From NCBI GenBank assembly GCA_007128525.1, contig SKXG01000077.1, positions 1 to 6,819 on the forward strand: a DNA stretch of 6,819 bases. Reading direction: 5' to 3'. Positions 6,772 to 6,819 of the stretch are shown one piece after another. The DNA is from Pseudomonadales bacterium (GTDB taxonomy: Bacteria; Pseudomonadota; Gammaproteobacteria; Pseudomonadales; Azotimanducaceae). The notes below the pieces were generated by a model. It made no database searches and was not told where the DNA came from. It saw only the letters and a program-made list of their open reading frames with translations. Position numbers and translations under genes: made by a program. Positions within the stretch are counted from its first letter, which is position 1. Every line of letters begins with the position of its first letter.

Positions 6772-6791
6772 TGTAATAATATAACATTACA
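6772..6791. promoter_or_regulatory. Zur-like operator palindrome upstream of the metal-uptake operon
   Basis: The site has the form TGTAAT-nn-TATA-nn-ATTACA, a 20-base dyad with matching outer and central blocks. Its right half TATAACATTAC (6780-6790) agrees at 10 of 11 positions with the right half of the E. coli Zur box (TATAACATTTC). The left half is weaker, and the two halves share the central TATA instead of being separated by one base. Zur, when loaded with zinc, represses uptake genes from such sites. Here the site ends 58 bases before the barrel start and covers the likely promoter -10. A gene to the right of the window could also be controlled from it. No zur gene lies in the window. 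Confidence 0.62.
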
Positions 6792-6802
6792 AATCCTGTC
6801 AG
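6776..6802 (-). promoter_or_regulatory. Candidate sigma-70 promoter for the metal-uptake operon
   Basis: On the leftward strand CTGACA (6797-6802) could be the -35 and TATTAT (6776-6781) the -10, five of six matches each to TTGACA and TATAAT. The spacer is 15 bases, shorter than the ideal 17. A TATTAC at an 18-base spacing is an alternative -10. In both cases the -10 falls inside the Zur-like palindrome, so bound repressor would block polymerase. This leaves a leader of roughly 55-60 bases before the barrel ATG. Confidence 0.4.
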
Positions 6803-6817
6803 GCTACAGTTCCTGAC
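6798..6817. repeat. Inverted repeat GTCAGG/CCTGAC at the right edge
   Basis: GTCAGG (6798-6803) and CCTGAC (6812-6817) form a perfect 6-bp dyad around an 8-base loop, overlapping the candidate -35. It could be a second regulator site, the terminator stem of a gene beyond the edge, or chance. No T-run is visible before the window ends. Confidence 0.3.
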
Positions 6818-6819
6818 TA

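Noticed and set aside
5706..6776. A 356-codon rightward open frame opposite the barrel gene
   Set aside because: It is antisense to a gene with signal peptide, ribosome site and barrel features. Its product is a mix of basic and polar residues with no recognisable domain, as expected of a mirror frame in G+C-rich DNA.

Overview
The window is a compact stretch of about 60% G+C DNA from a Gram-negative bacterium. The clues are two lipoprotein or outer-membrane proteins with proper export signals, a periplasmic binding protein, and an F-terminal beta-barrel. The gene families, gene density and codon usage suit a gammaproteobacterium, perhaps Pseudomonas or Halopseudomonas-like. That lineage is inferred from family knowledge and was not tested.

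Left part (1-2943). A TetR-type regulator is cut by the left window edge and reads leftward. A 106-base divergent region with a G+C-rich dyad separates it from a rightward pair. The first of that pair is a three-domain lipoprotein (YbaY-like, COG3650-like, META). The second, 7 bases after its stop, is a sodium-coupled alanine/glycine symporter of the AGCS family. The two are probably co-transcribed, but no functional link between them is obvious.

Right part (2958-6819). Four leftward genes form an apparent operon: a histidine-rich outer-membrane beta-barrel, a TroA/ZnuA-type metal-binding periplasmic protein, a short ABC ATPase and a ZnuB-type permease. The gaps are 29 and 14 bases, followed by a TGATG stop/start overlap. 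Upstream of the barrel gene is an A+T-rich palindrome with a TATAACATT half like the Zur (zinc uptake repressor) operator, lying over a plausible promoter -10. Together these suggest a zinc-responsive import route crossing both membranes. The barrel would collect or pass the metal at the outer membrane, the binding protein would capture it in the periplasm, and the ATPase and permease would import it. Zinc, rather than manganese or iron, is inferred from the operator and the histidine-rich segments.

The two transcription units converge at 2941-2960, where both stop codons lie in the arms of one short inverted repeat. No RNA genes, insertion sequences, CRISPR arrays, attachment sites or large repeats were seen. 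The most interesting item is the coupling of a His-rich outer-membrane barrel to a compact zinc-type ABC importer under a Zur-like box. Its parts belong to known families, so the novelty lies in the arrangement and in the uncharacterised barrel.
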